From: Clostridium sp.
GTDB lineage: Bacteria; Bacillota; Clostridia; TANB77; CAG-508
Assembly: GCA_018371855.1 (NCBI GenBank)
Contig: JAHAKD010000003.1
Coordinates: 124,001 to 188,000, forward strand
Reading direction: 5' to 3'
Length of the DNA stretch: 64,000 bases
Shown here: positions 1 through 10,280 of the stretch, piece after piece
Layout: each line of letters starts with the position of its first letter
Position numbering within the stretch: the first letter of the stretch is position 1
Notes under the pieces: generated by a model
What the model was told of the DNA's origin: nothing
Seen by the model: only the letters and a program-made list of their open reading frames with translations
The model's database searches: none
Program-made: the position numbers and the translations under genes

Positions 1-404
1 CACAAGGTGGATTAGAAGCATTAAATACAAAAGATCCACTAGATGTATATGCATATCAATATGATTTAGTATGTAATGGTTATGAAATGGCATCAGGAGC
101 TGTTAGAAACCATGATCCGGAAATTATGGTTAAAGCATTCGAAATTGCAGGATATACAGAAGAGGATGTAAAAAATAGATTTGGAGCATTATATAATGCA
201 TTCCAATATGGTACACCACCACATGCAGGTGCTGCACCAGGAATTGATAGAATGGTAATGTTAATTGCAGATTCTCAAAATATTAGAGAAGTAATAGCAT
301 TCCCTAAAAATAAAAAAGCAAGAGATTTATTGATGAGAGCACCATCTGTAGTTTCTGAAGAACAATTAAAGGATGTTCATATAAAGTTAGATTTAGAAAA
401 ATAA
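1..404 (+). CDS. aspS: Aspartyl-tRNA synthetase, C-terminal part (5' end outside window)
   Basis: This is the last 133 or so residues of the cytosolic class II enzyme that charges tRNA-Asp. The frame is open from base 3 and no start lies inside the window. The sequence shows NGYEMASGAVRNH, then YGTPPHAGAAPG running into the class II motif 3 region PGIDRMVML, then the typical tail IREVIAFPKN and APS. The stop at 402-404 is followed at once by a strong terminator, so this is the last gene of its transcript. Whether the enzyme is specific for tRNA-Asp or also charges tRNA-Asn cannot be judged from this fragment. Confidence 0.95.
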   Translation, partial: QGGLEALNTKDPLDVYAYQYDLVCNGYEMASGAVRNHDPEIMVKAFEIAGYTEEDVKNRFGALYNAFQYGTPPHAGAAPGIDRMVMLIADSQNIREVIAFPKNKKARDLLMRAPSVVSEEQLKDVHIKLDLEK

Positions 405-420
405 ATACATAAAAAATTAA

Positions 421-460
421 AAATCTCATATAGTTATAATAAAACTATATGAGATTTTTT
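421..460 (+). terminator. Intrinsic terminator after aspS
   Basis: A perfect 15-bp stem (421-435 with 443-457) has a 7-base loop and ends in a T run. It closes the aspS transcript. The ribosome-binding site of cwlD starts right after it. Confidence 0.85.
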
Positions 461-470
461 GAGGTGTAAA

Positions 471-1185
471 ATGTTTTTCTTAAGTAAAAAAAGAATAATG
501 GTGCTTGGAATTTTTTTGTTGGCAGTGCTAGCAATAGGAATATCACAGATATTTATAGAGCCAGAAACAGTAGAAACAGTAGCTTTACCTGTTAGTAATA
601 AAGTAATAGTAATAGACGCAGGACATGGGGAGCCAGATGGACGGGGCTGTTAGCAAAGATGGAATATCAGAAGCTGAAATCAATTTAAAAATAGCGTTAA
701 AATTACAGAATTTATTAGAACAAAGTGGAGCAACAGTAATATTAACAAGATCAGATGAAAATGGAATCTATGATGTAGATAAAACCACATTAAAACAGAA
801 AAAAGTATCTGATATAAGAAATAGAGTAAAAATAGGAAACTCATCATCAGCAGACATATTTGTATCAATACATTTAAATAAAATACCACAAGAACAATAT
901 TCTGGATGGCAGACATTCTTTAAAAAAGATAATGAGCAAGGTGAAAAATTGGCAACAGCAATACAGAATAATTTAACAGAAGCAGTAGAAAAAGAAAATA
1001 ACAGAGTACCAATGAAAATAGATAATGTATACATAGTAAAAAATGTAGAAATACCGCTTACAATAGTAGAATGTGGATTTCTATCCAACGAGGAAGAAGA
1101 AAAGAAACTACAAGAAGACGAATATCAAAATCGATTAGCATGGGGAATATATAATGGAATAAATGATTATTTTTATGAACTTTAA
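471..1185 (+). CDS. cwlD: N-acetylmuramoyl-L-alanine amidase CwlD-like, joined by a +1 shift at CGG
   Basis: This is a zinc amidase of the Amidase_3 family that cuts the MurNAc-L-Ala bond of peptidoglycan. CwlD-type members act in spore cortex maturation. The start at 471 has GAGGTG four bases upstream. Residues 1-30 hold a signal-anchor helix. The zinc and catalytic motifs are VIDAGHG (before the break), SEAEINL, SIHLN and VECGFLSN. The zero frame stops at 651-653 because of one extra C at 642. Skipping it reads DGGAVSKDG and gives 237 residues, the usual CwlD length. The break could be a real mutation, a read error or a decoded +1 shift. Three other genes here show the same lesion, so I favour decoding. 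Confidence 0.85.
642..645 (+). other. CGG +1 shift site in cwlD (codon 58)
   Basis: In the zero frame the ribosome meets gga CGG ggc tgt and then TAG. Skipping C642 gives GGG gct gtt agc, that is Gly-Ala-Val-Ser, which matches the DGGAV motif of the family. No homopolymer slip site is present. A GGGGAG run lies about a dozen bases upstream. Confidence 0.8.
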
Positions 1186-1272
1186 GCTCCATACCTAAAG
1201 TTCATTCTTGATGAATAAAATTACCAAACATGGAAAAAATAAGCCTAATACTGTTTTAGGAGTGATAATAAC

Positions 1273-4200
1273 ATGTTTGGTGTTTTATTAGATAAAAAAC
1301 AACTTGAAAAATATATGGAAAAATTAGCTTCTGATCATAATTTAAAATCGGAATCTGATGAAAGAACATATCCCATACCAAATTTAACAAAAGATTTTGA
1401 ATATATTACTATGGTGTATAATTTATTAAATGAACATATAAAATTGGGAATAGATATTCATCCAGCAGGGGAATGGTTATTAGATAATTACTATATTATA
1501 GAAGAAAGAGTGAAACAGATAAAAGATGAGTTAGATTTAAAAAAATATAAAAAATTTTTAGGGCTAGATAATGGCCCTTATGCCGGTTTTGCGAGAATAT
1601 ATATTTTGGCTAAAGAAATGTGTGCTTATACAGATAGTAATATTAATAAAGAAAATTTGGAATTTATGCTTATTTCATATCAAAAAAGAAAAACTCTAAA
1701 CATGGATGAAATATGGAATATAGAGCTATTTATAAAAATTGCTATTATAGAAAATATAAAAAATATTTGTGAGAAAATTTATGCTAGTCAAATGCAAAAG
1801 TATAGAGCGGAAAGTATAATAGAAAGATTGGTAGAGTTAAAGACAAAAGAGAATCAAGTATTTAATAAAAAGCCATATAAAAGTTATAAATTTGGTTATG
1901 GAGAAATGAAATATCCATTTATAGAATATATGTCATATAAGTTAAAGAAAACAGACAAAGATAGTTATGATTATATAGAAGCACTAGAAGAGTCTGTAGA
2001 AAAGATGGGAACAAATATTAATGATGTTATAAAAAAAGAACATTTCGATATAGCAATAAAAAAAGTACTTATGGGAAATTGTATAACAACTCTAAAGAAT
2101 ATACCTAGAATAGATTTTCAAGAAATTTTTGAAAAAATAAATGGTGTAGAAGAAATATTAAAACTTGATCCTGCAGAAGTATATGACAAAATGGATTACA
2201 AGACAAAAGCATATTATAGAGGAAAAATAAAAGAATTATCAAAGAAAACAAAAATATCGGAAGTGTATATTGCAAAGAAAATTGTAGAGTTAGGAACAGG
2301 AAAACAAGGCAAAAAAAGTCATATTGGTTATTATTTAATTGATGAAGGAAAAGCTAAATTATATAAAGAACTAGAATATAATCCGATTAAAATAAGTAAT
2401 AAACTTAAATTGAATTTAATAATAGGAGTTGTATGGGGACTTGCTATAATAATTTCAATTTTATTAGGTAAAGTATACAATAATTATTTATTCAGTTTAA
2501 TTTTCTTATTACCATTACAAGAGATAATAAATCAAGTAATACAGTATGTATTAAGTAAAATAGTAAAACCAAAATTACTACCTAAAATAGACTTACAAAA
2601 TAAAATCACAAAAGAGCAAGCTACAATGGTAGTAATACCAACTATTATAGACTCTGACAAAAAAGTGGAAGAAATGTTTAAAAAACTAGAAATATATTAT
2701 TTAGCAAATAAAAGTGATAATTTATATTTTACTTTACTTGGAGATTGCAAACCTTCTAAAATAGAGAAAAGAAAAGGAGATAAAGAAATTGTACTAGCTG
2801 GAATACATTGTGCAAACGAATTAAATAAAAAATATAATAAAGAAATTTTTAATTTTTTATATAGAAAAAGAAGATGGTATGAAGGAGAAAATGAATATTT
2901 AGGATGGGAGAGAAAAAGAGGATTACTTATACAATTTAATTCTTTCCTAATAAATAGAACAGAAGAAGATTTTGTAGCTAACACAATAAATAATATGAAA
3001 GAAATACCAAAGATAAAATATATTATAACATTAGATGAAGATACAAATCTTATATTAAATTCTGCATTTGAACTAATTGGTACGATGGAACATATATTAA
3101 ACAAGCCTATTTTAAAAGACGGAGTAGTAATAGAAGGACATGGAATAATTCAACCAAAAGTAGGAATAGATTTAAGAGATGCAGATAAGTCGTGGTTTAG
3201 TAGAATTTTTGCAGGTTCTGCAGGAACAGATTTATATACAAATGCAATTTCGGATTTTTATCAAGATAATTTTGGAGAGGGAATATTTACAGGAAAAGGA
3301 ATATATGAACTTAATACTTTTTATAATGTAATGAAAAACACAATTCCAGAGTATACAGTTTTAAGTCATGATTTATTAGAAGGCTCATATTTAAGATGTG
3401 GACTTGCTACAGATGTATTATTAATGGATGGGTATCCAAGCAAGTTTATGTCATATACAACAAGACAAAACAGATGGATTCGTGGTGACTGGCAAATATG
3501 TAATTGGCTTTGCAAATATATTCAAAATGAAAAAAAGGAAAGAATAAGAAATCCGATAAATAAGCTCTCAAAATACAAAATATTTGATAATTTAAGAAGA
3601 AGTTTAATAAGCTTATTCGAATTAATTTTATTAGCAATAGGTATTTATACACATAAAGTTAGTATAGTGTTAATTGCAATATTATCTGTTTGTATAACTA
3701 TAATTTTAGAAGTAGTAAATAAAATTATAGCTAGAAAGGATGGGGAAAAGTTTAAGAAGACATTTACGCCAATAGTAACAGGAGGAAAGGGCACACTTAT
3801 TAAACTTGTGCTAAATATAGGCTTTTTGCCAACAAAAACATATGTAGAAATAAAAGCTGTGGTACAAGCTATTTATAGGAAATATGTAAGCAAGAAAAAA
3901 TTACTTGAATGGACAACAGCAGAAGAGGCAGAGGCAAATAAAGATAACGATTTAGATTCATATGTTGGGTATATGTTTGTAAATTTAATTTTAGCAGTTG
4001 TAATTAATGCATTTAATATTAATCTTATCGCAATAATTATTGGAATATTATGGCTGTTATCACCAATTGTAGCATTTGAACTTAGTAAAGAACTTCCAGA
4101 AAAAGATCCATTAAAAAAGATAGACAAAAAACATCAAAATTATATAGTAGATATTGCTCATAATACTTGGAATTATTTTAAAGACTATTTGATAAAAGAA

Positions 4201-7200
4201 AATAATTATTTGCCACCAGATAATTATCAAGAAAATAGAAAGAATAAGATTGTAAATAGAACATCATCTACCAATATAGGCTTAGCAATGGTAACTGTAA
4301 TTTCTGCATATGATATGGGATTTGAAAATATATATGATAGTGTTAAGTTATTACAAAATATGATAGATACAGTAACAAAATTAGAAAAGTGGAATGGTCA
4401 TTTGTATAACTGGTATGACATAAAGACATTAGCACCATTAGAACCTAGATATGTGTCAACAGTAGATAGTGGTAATTTTGTAGGATATCTTTATGTTGTA
4501 AAACATTTCTTAACAGAGCATAAGAGACTATATGAAAATGTAGAAGACTATATAGCGATTGTAAATAAAATTATTGAACAAACTGACTTTTCATTATTGT
4601 ATGACAATTCATCTAGATTATTTTCTATTGGATTTGATATAACCGAAAATAAACTTACAGATTCATATTATGATTTATTAGCTTCAGAAGCAAGACAAGC
4701 TAGTTTTATCGCAATTTCTAAAAAAGATGTACCTGTTAAACATTGGAGCAGTTTAAATCGAACTTTGACTGCAATGGATGGGTATAAAGGTTTAATTTCG
4801 TGGTCTGGTACTGCATTTGAATACTTAATGCCAAATATAAATATGAAAAGCTATCATGGTAGTTTATTAGATGAATCATGTAAATTTATGATTATGAGCC
4901 AGATAAAATATAGTGAAAAATTAAATATACCATGGGGAATATCTGAATCAGCATTTAACTTAAAAGATTTAAAGTCAAATTATCAATATAAAGCTTTTGG
5001 CATACCATGGCTTGGCTTAAAAAGAGGGCTAGGTGATGAGATGGTAGTTTCATCATATGGTACTGTTTTAGCCATTTGCGATTATCCAAGAGAAGTATTA
5101 GAAAATATAGAGCGAATGGAAAAAGAGGGCGTTTTTGGAAAATATGGAATGTATGAAGCAATAGATTATACCAAAAGTAGACTAAAAGAAAACGAGAAAA
5201 AAGAAGTTGTAAAAACATTTATGGCACATCATCAAGCATTAATTTTAATTTCTATAAATAATTTTTTTCATAAAAATATTATCCAGCAAAGATTTTCTAA
5301 AAATCCAGAAATAGAGGCTACAGAGATTTTATTGCAAGAAAGAATGCCAGAAGATATTATTATTACAAAGGAGAAAAAGGAAGTGCCAGAAAAACTAAAA
5401 TACAAAGATTATGAATCATATTATAGAATTGAATTAGATGATATAGAAAAGGCAAATAGATGCAATGTAATCTCTAATCAAGATTATACTGTTTTAATGG
5501 ACGAAAAGGGAAATGGATATAGTAAATTTAATGGAATATATATAAACAGATATAAATATACAGATGACAACTCACAGGGGATTAATTTCTTTATGAGAAA
5601 TATAAATGAAAATAAAATTTGGACTTCAAACTATTGCAAAGATATAGTAAAACCAAGTAAATATAAAGTTATTTTTAAGCCTGATAGTAATTCTATAGAA
5701 AGAATAGATGGGAATATAGAAACAAAGGTAGATGTAACTGTTAGTCAAAATGAACCAACAGAAGTAAGAAAAATAGAATTTACCAATATAGGAAATGAAG
5801 ATGAAGTAATTGAGGTTACAGGAAGTTTTGAACCAATTATATCTGATATTAATGCTGATATAGCGCATAAAGCATTTAATAATCTATTTTTAAGATATGA
5901 TTTTAATAGTGAAAAACAAACATTAATTTTAGAAAGAAGAAAAAGAGATAGTAAGGGTAAAGATATATTTTTAGGTGTTAATTTTTATACAGAAAATGAG
6001 ACAATGGGAGAATTAGAATATGAGATAGATGCACAGAAATTTAATGATTTTAATGATATGAATATGCCAAAACAAATAAAAGAAGGAAAACGTTTTTCTA
6101 ATTCTATAGGACTTGTTACAGAGCCAATTGTAGCTATAAAAAGAACGTTAAAGATTCCGGCACATGAAACTGTAGAGTTATATTTTATAATTTCGGTTGC
6201 AGAAACAAAGGAAGATGCAGTAGCTAATATAGAAAAAATAAAAAATCAAGAAGCTATACGAAATATATTCGAAATTTCTAAAGCTAAAGCAATAGAAGAG
6301 GCAAGATATTTACAAATAAAAGGAACTGAACTTGCCGAGTATCAAAAATTAATATCTTTGTTAATAAAACCTAATTATGTTAGATGGTATTATAGAAACA
6401 AAATAAAAAATGAAAAATTCAAAAGGACAGATTTATGGAAGTTTGGTATTTCTGGCGATTTTCCAATCTTAACATTAAAACTAAAAAATATAAATGATAT
6501 GTATTTGTTAAATCAACTTTTAAAATTATATGAAATATTAAGAATAAAAAATATTCAAATTGAGTTTATTGTATTAGTAGAAGAAGAATATTTAATAGAA
6601 TATATAAATAATTGTATTTTAAATGCTCACTTAGACTATATGAAGAATATACGAACTGGAATATTTATATTAGTTTCAAATAAGCTTATAAAAGCAGAAA
6701 ATGACTTGATTACATTTGTGTCAGATTTAATAATAGATGCAAATTTAGGTAATATAAATTATCAATTAAATAGAATTAAGAAAATTTATAATAAACAACG
6801 AAAAGCGATAACAAATCCATTAGAAGAAATAGAAGTAAAAAATACAGAACAAATACGAACTCCAGCATTGGACAAAATTGATTTGGTAGAAAACTTAAAA
6901 TATTATAATGAGTATGGTGCATTCTCTAAAAATGGAAAAGAATATTATATAAAGACCAATAAAGATATAGTACTTCCTACAATCTGGAGCCATGTGCTTG
7001 CAAATAAGAAATTTGGAACACTAGTTACAGATGGTAGTGGGGGATATACTTGGAATGAAAATAGTAGATTAAATAGACTAACTGCATTTAGTAATTATAC
7101 AAGTAAAGATATTCCTTCAGAGCTTATATATTTTATAGATAATGAAAATAAAAGATTTTGGACAATAGGAAATAGGGTTGTAGAAGATGATAATGATTAT

Positions 7201-9264
7201 TACACAACATATGGATTTGGATATGCCAAGTTTACTCATACAGCAGATGGAATAATACAAGAAAATGAAGTATTTGTACCAAAAGAAGATAAGCTAAAAA
7301 TAAACTTAATTAATTTAAAAAACACTACAGATAAATTAAAAAAGATTAGTATATTTTATTATTTAAAACCAGTTTTAGGTGAAGATGAGTTACAAACAAA
7401 TGGAAAAATAGAGGTTAAAACTGAAGAAAATATTGTTTATGCAATTAACAGATATGATGAATTAATAGACGAGACTACTTTTGTTTCTAGTAATTTGGAC
7501 ATTGATTCATTTACTGGCAGAAAAAAATCTTTTATAGGAAATGATACTATAAAAAAGCCTGTTGCGTTATTTATTAATAGTTTAGATAATAGTAATGGGT
7601 TAGGAGAAGAATCATGTATTGCAATAAAAATAAATGTAGAATTAAAAGCATATGAAAGTAAAAATATATCATTAATATTTGGAGAAGATACTAAAGATAA
7701 TATTCCTAAGCTAGTTAAAAAGTATAAGAATATTGAAAATTGTAAAGCAGCTTTGGAAGATACAAAAGAGTACTGGAAAAATATTATAAATACTATACAG
7801 GTGGAAACACCATTAGAATCTATGAATATATTGCTAAATGGCTGGCTAGTTTATCAAACAATATCTTCTAGATTATTAGGAAAAACAGGATATTATCAAT
7901 CTGGTGGAGCAGTAGGTTTTAGAGATCAACTCCAGGATGCGTTTAATATGAAATATATAGATATAAATATACTAAAAAATCAAATTATAAAAAATAGTAA
8001 GCATCAATTTATAGAAGGAGATGTAGAACATTGGTGGCATGATGAAAGCAAAATGGGAATACGAACTAGGTTTTCGGATGATTTATTATGGCTACCTTAT
8101 GCAGTATTAGAATATATTAAAATTACAGGGGATAGAACAATATTAGATATAGAAACAAATTATTTGGAAGGGGAAGAGTTAAAAGAAGGAGAAGTAGAAA
8201 GATATAGTTTGTATAATATTTCAGAAACTAAAGGAACAATATATGAACATTGTAAAAAAGCGATAGAAAGGGCTTTTGACTTTGGTGAAAATGGATTACC
8301 TAAAATTGGTTCTGGAGACTGGAATGACGGGCTTTCAAATGTTGGTATACAAGGAAAAGGAGAAAGTGTATGGCTTGCATTTTTCTTGTACGATATTTTA
8401 AACAAATGGGTTAATATTATAAAAATAGATGATGATGAAAAATATAAAGAGGTCATGACAAACTTACAAAGAAATGTTAATAGGAATGCGTGGGATGGCA
8501 AATGGTTTAAACGTGCATTTATGGATGATGGGACACCTCTTGGGAGTATGGAAAATGAAGAATGTAGAATAGATGGAATTTCGCAAAGTTGGGGAGTGAT
8601 TTCTGGGGCAGCAGATAATGAAAAGAAATTTATAAGTATGGATAGTTTAGAAACACATTTAGTAGATAAAGAAAATGGGTTAATAAAATTACTAGATCCA
8701 CCTTTCGAAAATGGCAAAATAGAGCCTGGATATATAAAGTCTTATTTACCAGGAGTTAGAGAAAATGGAGGACAATATACACATGGTGCCATATGGGCAA
8801 TAATTGCAGAAAGTTTATTAGGATTTGGTGATAAAGCAGTAAACATGTTTAAATTGATAAATCCAATAGAACATACTAAAACAAAGCAAAGTACTAATAA
8901 ATATAAAGTAGAACCATATGTAATTGCCGCAGATGTGTATAGTAGCAGAAATTTAGCAGGAAGAGGTGGTTGGACTTGGTATACAGGTTCTAGTGGTTGG
9001 CTATATACGGCCGGAATTGAATATATTTTAGGTTTAAAAATATGTAATGAATATTTAAAAATAGAGCCATGCATTTCGAAAGATTGGAAAGAGTATAAGA
9101 TAAATTTTAAATATAAAAGCACAATATATCATATTATCGTACGAAATCCAGAAGAGAAAAATGCTGGAGTTACAAAAATGTATTGCAATGGTAATGAAGT
9201 ATACGGGCAAAAAATTAAATTAACAGATGATGGAGAGATATATAATATTGAAATAATAATGTAA
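1273..9264 (+). CDS. Giant cyclic beta-1,2-glucan synthase-like protein (GT84 + glycoamylase-like + GH94)
   Basis: This protein of 2663 residues resembles NdvB/Cgs, membrane enzymes that polymerise UDP-glucose into beta-1,2-glucan and cyclise it. Predicted helices lie near 377-420, 775-810 and 897-935. The GT84 glycosyltransferase part holds TLDEDTN near 586 and RQNRWIRGDWQ near 730 (QxxRW type). A glycoamylase-like section follows from about 960 to 1350. The C-terminal GH94 phosphorylase-like part shows SGGYTWNENSR near 1921, GGAVGFRDQLQDA near 2212, the catalytic-Asp motif GDWNDG near 2347 and GGWTWYTGSSGW near 2565. The start at 1273 has AGGAG 10 bases upstream. It stands alone and ends before a bidirectional terminator. 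Product and export in this organism are inferred. No in-frame CGG was seen in its 2663 codons. Confidence 0.88.
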   Translation: MFGVLLDKKQLEKYMEKLASDHNLKSESDERTYPIPNLTKDFEYITMVYNLLNEHIKLGIDIHPAGEWLLDNYYIIEERVKQIKDELDLKKYKKFLGLDNGPYAGFARIYILAKEMCAYTDSNINKENLEFMLISYQKRKTLNMDEIWNIELFIKIAIIENIKNICEKIYASQMQKYRAESIIERLVELKTKENQVFNKKPYKSYKFGYGEMKYPFIEYMSYKLKKTDKDSYDYIEALEESVEKMGTNINDVIKKEHFDIAIKKVLMGNCITTLKNIPRIDFQEIFEKINGVEEILKLDPAEVYDKMDYKTKAYYRGKIKELSKKTKISEVYIAKKIVELGTGKQGKKSHIGYYLIDEGKAKLYKELEYNPIKISNKLKLNLIIGVVWGLAIIISILLGKVYNNYLFSLIFLLPLQEIINQVIQYVLSKIVKPKLLPKIDLQNKITKEQATMVVIPTIIDSDKKVEEMFKKLEIYYLANKSDNLYFTLLGDCKPSKIEKRKGDKEIVLAGIHCANELNKKYNKEIFNFLYRKRRWYEGENEYLGWERKRGLLIQFNSFLINRTEEDFVANTINNMKEIPKIKYIITLDEDTNLILNSAFELIGTMEHILNKPILKDGVVIEGHGIIQPKVGIDLRDADKSWFSRIFAGSAGTDLYTNAISDFYQDNFGEGIFTGKGIYELNTFYNVMKNTIPEYTVLSHDLLEGSYLRCGLATDVLLMDGYPSKFMSYTTRQNRWIRGDWQICNWLCKYIQNEKKERIRNPINKLSKYKIFDNLRRSLISLFELILLAIGIYTHKVSIVLIAILSVCITIILEVVNKIIARKDGEKFKKTFTPIVTGGKGTLIKLVLNIGFLPTKTYVEIKAVVQAIYRKYVSKKKLLEWTTAEEAEANKDNDLDSYVGYMFVNLILAVVINAFNINLIAIIIGILWLLSPIVAFELSKELPEKDPLKKIDKKHQNYIVDIAHNTWNYFKDYLIKENNYLPPDNYQENRKNKIVNRTSSTNIGLAMVTVISAYDMGFENIYDSVKLLQNMIDTVTKLEKWNGHLYNWYDIKTLAPLEPRYVSTVDSGNFVGYLYVVKHFLTEHKRLYENVEDYIAIVNKIIEQTDFSLLYDNSSRLFSIGFDITENKLTDSYYDLLASEARQASFIAISKKDVPVKHWSSLNRTLTAMDGYKGLISWSGTAFEYLMPNINMKSYHGSLLDESCKFMIMSQIKYSEKLNIPWGISESAFNLKDLKSNYQYKAFGIPWLGLKRGLGDEMVVSSYGTVLAICDYPREVLENIERMEKEGVFGKYGMYEAIDYTKSRLKENEKKEVVKTFMAHHQALILISINNFFHKNIIQQRFSKNPEIEATEILLQERMPEDIIITKEKKEVPEKLKYKDYESYYRIELDDIEKANRCNVISNQDYTVLMDEKGNGYSKFNGIYINRYKYTDDNSQGINFFMRNINENKIWTSNYCKDIVKPSKYKVIFKPDSNSIERIDGNIETKVDVTVSQNEPTEVRKIEFTNIGNEDEVIEVTGSFEPIISDINADIAHKAFNNLFLRYDFNSEKQTLILERRKRDSKGKDIFLGVNFYTENETMGELEYEIDAQKFNDFNDMNMPKQIKEGKRFSNSIGLVTEPIVAIKRTLKIPAHETVELYFIISVAETKEDAVANIEKIKNQEAIRNIFEISKAKAIEEARYLQIKGTELAEYQKLISLLIKPNYVRWYYRNKIKNEKFKRTDLWKFGISGDFPILTLKLKNINDMYLLNQLLKLYEILRIKNIQIEFIVLVEEEYLIEYINNCILNAHLDYMKNIRTGIFILVSNKLIKAENDLITFVSDLIIDANLGNINYQLNRIKKIYNKQRKAITNPLEEIEVKNTEQIRTPALDKIDLVENLKYYNEYGAFSKNGKEYYIKTNKDIVLPTIWSHVLANKKFGTLVTDGSGGYTWNENSRLNRLTAFSNYTSKDIPSELIYFIDNENKRFWTIGNRVVEDDNDYYTTYGFGYAKFTHTADGIIQENEVFVPKEDKLKINLINLKNTTDKLKKISIFYYLKPVLGEDELQTNGKIEVKTEENIVYAINRYDELIDETTFVSSNLDIDSFTGRKKSFIGNDTIKKPVALFINSLDNSNGLGEESCIAIKINVELKAYESKNISLIFGEDTKDNIPKLVKKYKNIENCKAALEDTKEYWKNIINTIQVETPLESMNILLNGWLVYQTISSRLLGKTGYYQSGGAVGFRDQLQDAFNMKYIDINILKNQIIKNSKHQFIEGDVEHWWHDESKMGIRTRFSDDLLWLPYAVLEYIKITGDRTILDIETNYLEGEELKEGEVERYSLYNISETKGTIYEHCKKAIERAFDFGENGLPKIGSGDWNDGLSNVGIQGKGESVWLAFFLYDILNKWVNIIKIDDDEKYKEVMTNLQRNVNRNAWDGKWFKRAFMDDGTPLGSMENEECRIDGISQSWGVISGAADNEKKFISMDSLETHLVDKENGLIKLLDPPFENGKIEPGYIKSYLPGVRENGGQYTHGAIWAIIAESLLGFGDKAVNMFKLINPIEHTKTKQSTNKYKVEPYVIAADVYSSRNLAGRGGWTWYTGSSGWLYTAGIEYILGLKICNEYLKIEPCISKDWKEYKINFKYKSTIYHIIVRNPEEKNAGVTKMYCNGNEVYGQKIKLTDDGEIYNIEIIM

Positions 9265-9351
9265 TATTTGGAACATTAAATTATAGTAATATAAAAAAAG
9301 GATTAGAATCACGATATAATGACTATTATGGAGAAAATAATACAGATGTGT

Positions 9352-9388
9352 AAAAATAAGACTTCACATGCAGAAGTCTTATTTTTTA
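9352..9388. terminator. Bidirectional terminator between the glucan synthase gene and thyX
   Basis: A 10-bp stem (9355-9364 with 9374-9383) is flanked by A and T runs, so it works for both convergent genes. Confidence 0.85.
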
Positions 9389-9392
9389 TATA

Positions 9393-10067
9393 CTATACTA
9401 AATCTTTTTCAATAGATAAGTTTGCATAATAATTAGGATTAAAATCCTTATCATATGCTACATCATCAAATATTTCTGGCATTTCTTCTTTAAAATACAA
9501 TAATAAAGGAATTAAAACTTGTCTTATAGCTGGGTGAACATGATTGGTTGTTCTTAACTCTAAAATATGTTTCCACTCGCGAATATTAGCAGTCATAGTG
9601 TATTCTGCGGCTGTAGAATGAGGAAGAATTTCTCTTACCATATCTGTTGAAGCACCTAATTCTTTCATTTTAATATAGCTATTTTCTATTTCTTGCATTG
9701 TTTTTTTCCAAACATCATAAGTTTCTTTATCTTCTATATAAGAAGGATTTATAAATGATATTTCATTTCCGTATTTATCTTTATCATAACTGCAATATCT
9801 AGTAGATTCAATAGAAAAACTTGCGAATCTATGTCTTGTTAAGTCTTTGTAAGAACCAACATCATTATAAATTCTAACTGTAACTTTTTCATGTTCTAAA
9901 ACTGATTCATGCCCTCTAGTTATACAATTTGTTAATAATTTTTTATAACTATCATCTGTAATTTTTCCTTCTGAACGATAGCAAGTTCTACAAGCACGTT
10001 CTAATCTTTTCATTATTTTTTTACCATCAATTTTTTCAACTTTTATCCAAGGCTCTACTATTCTCAT
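9393..10067 (-). CDS. thyX: Flavin-dependent thymidylate synthase ThyX
   Basis: ThyX makes dTMP from dUMP with FAD, NADPH and methylene-tetrahydrofolate, and replaces ThyA in many anaerobes. The protein has 224 residues, a normal ThyX length. The signature RHRX7S is complete: RHR at 78-80 and Ser at 88, followed by TRYCSYD. The ATG at 10067 has AGGAG a few bases upstream. The gene is monocistronic, convergent with the glucan synthase gene, and divergent from the orphan gene at 10281. Its promoter carries a 12-bp palindrome. No ThyA gene is seen in the window. Confidence 0.96.
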   Translation of the reverse strand: MRIVEPWIKVEKIDGKKIMKRLERACRTCYRSEGKITDDSYKKLLTNCITRGHESVLEHEKVTVRIYNDVGSYKDLTRHRFASFSIESTRYCSYDKDKYGNEISFINPSYIEDKETYDVWKKTMQEIENSYIKMKELGASTDMVREILPHSTAAEYTMTANIREWKHILELRTTNHVHPAIRQVLIPLLLYFKEEMPEIFDDVAYDKDFNPNYYANLSIEKDLV

Positions 10068-10156
10068 GATACATCTCCTAATAATTTATTTACAATCTTA
10101 TATAGCTACTACATTAATTAAAGATTGCAGGAAAAATTAATGTACTTACTTTTAAA

Positions 10157-10185
10157 AATATATCAAATTTGATTTTTTTTGACAA
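10157..10185 (-). promoter_or_regulatory. thyX promoter with palindromic spacer
   Basis: On the minus strand TTGTCA (10180-10185), a 17-base spacer and TATATT (10157-10162) form a sigma-A promoter. The spacer and -10 contain the perfect palindrome ATCAAATTTGAT (10162-10173), well placed for a repressor. The regulator is unknown. Confidence 0.6.
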
Positions 10186-10199
10186 GAAGTTTTTTATAA

Positions 10200-10228
10200 T
10201 TGACTCCAAAAAATAAGTGTGATAATAT
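10200..10228 (+). promoter_or_regulatory. Promoter of the orphan gene at 10281
   Basis: TTGACT (10200-10205), 17 bases, TAATAT (10223-10228). The gene start lies about 50 bases downstream with AAGGAGG in between. Confidence 0.6.
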
Positions 10229-10280
10229 TTTTTTATAACTATTGGTTGAATTTTTTTCATAGGTAAGGAGGTATAATTAT

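Noticed and set aside
642..645. A prfB-type programmed frameshift (CTT TGA with upstream Shine-Dalgarno) at the four sites
   Set aside because: None of the sites has CTT before a stop or a consistent upstream purine-rich element. P-site codons differ (GGA, GAA, ATT, TTG) and cannot re-pair after a +1 slip.
9265..9350. An open stretch of 29 codons after the glucan synthase gene ending in ESRYNDYYGENNTDV and a stop
   Set aside because: It looks protein-like but has no start codon or ribosome-binding site. It may be a remnant of a lost gene and is too short to name.
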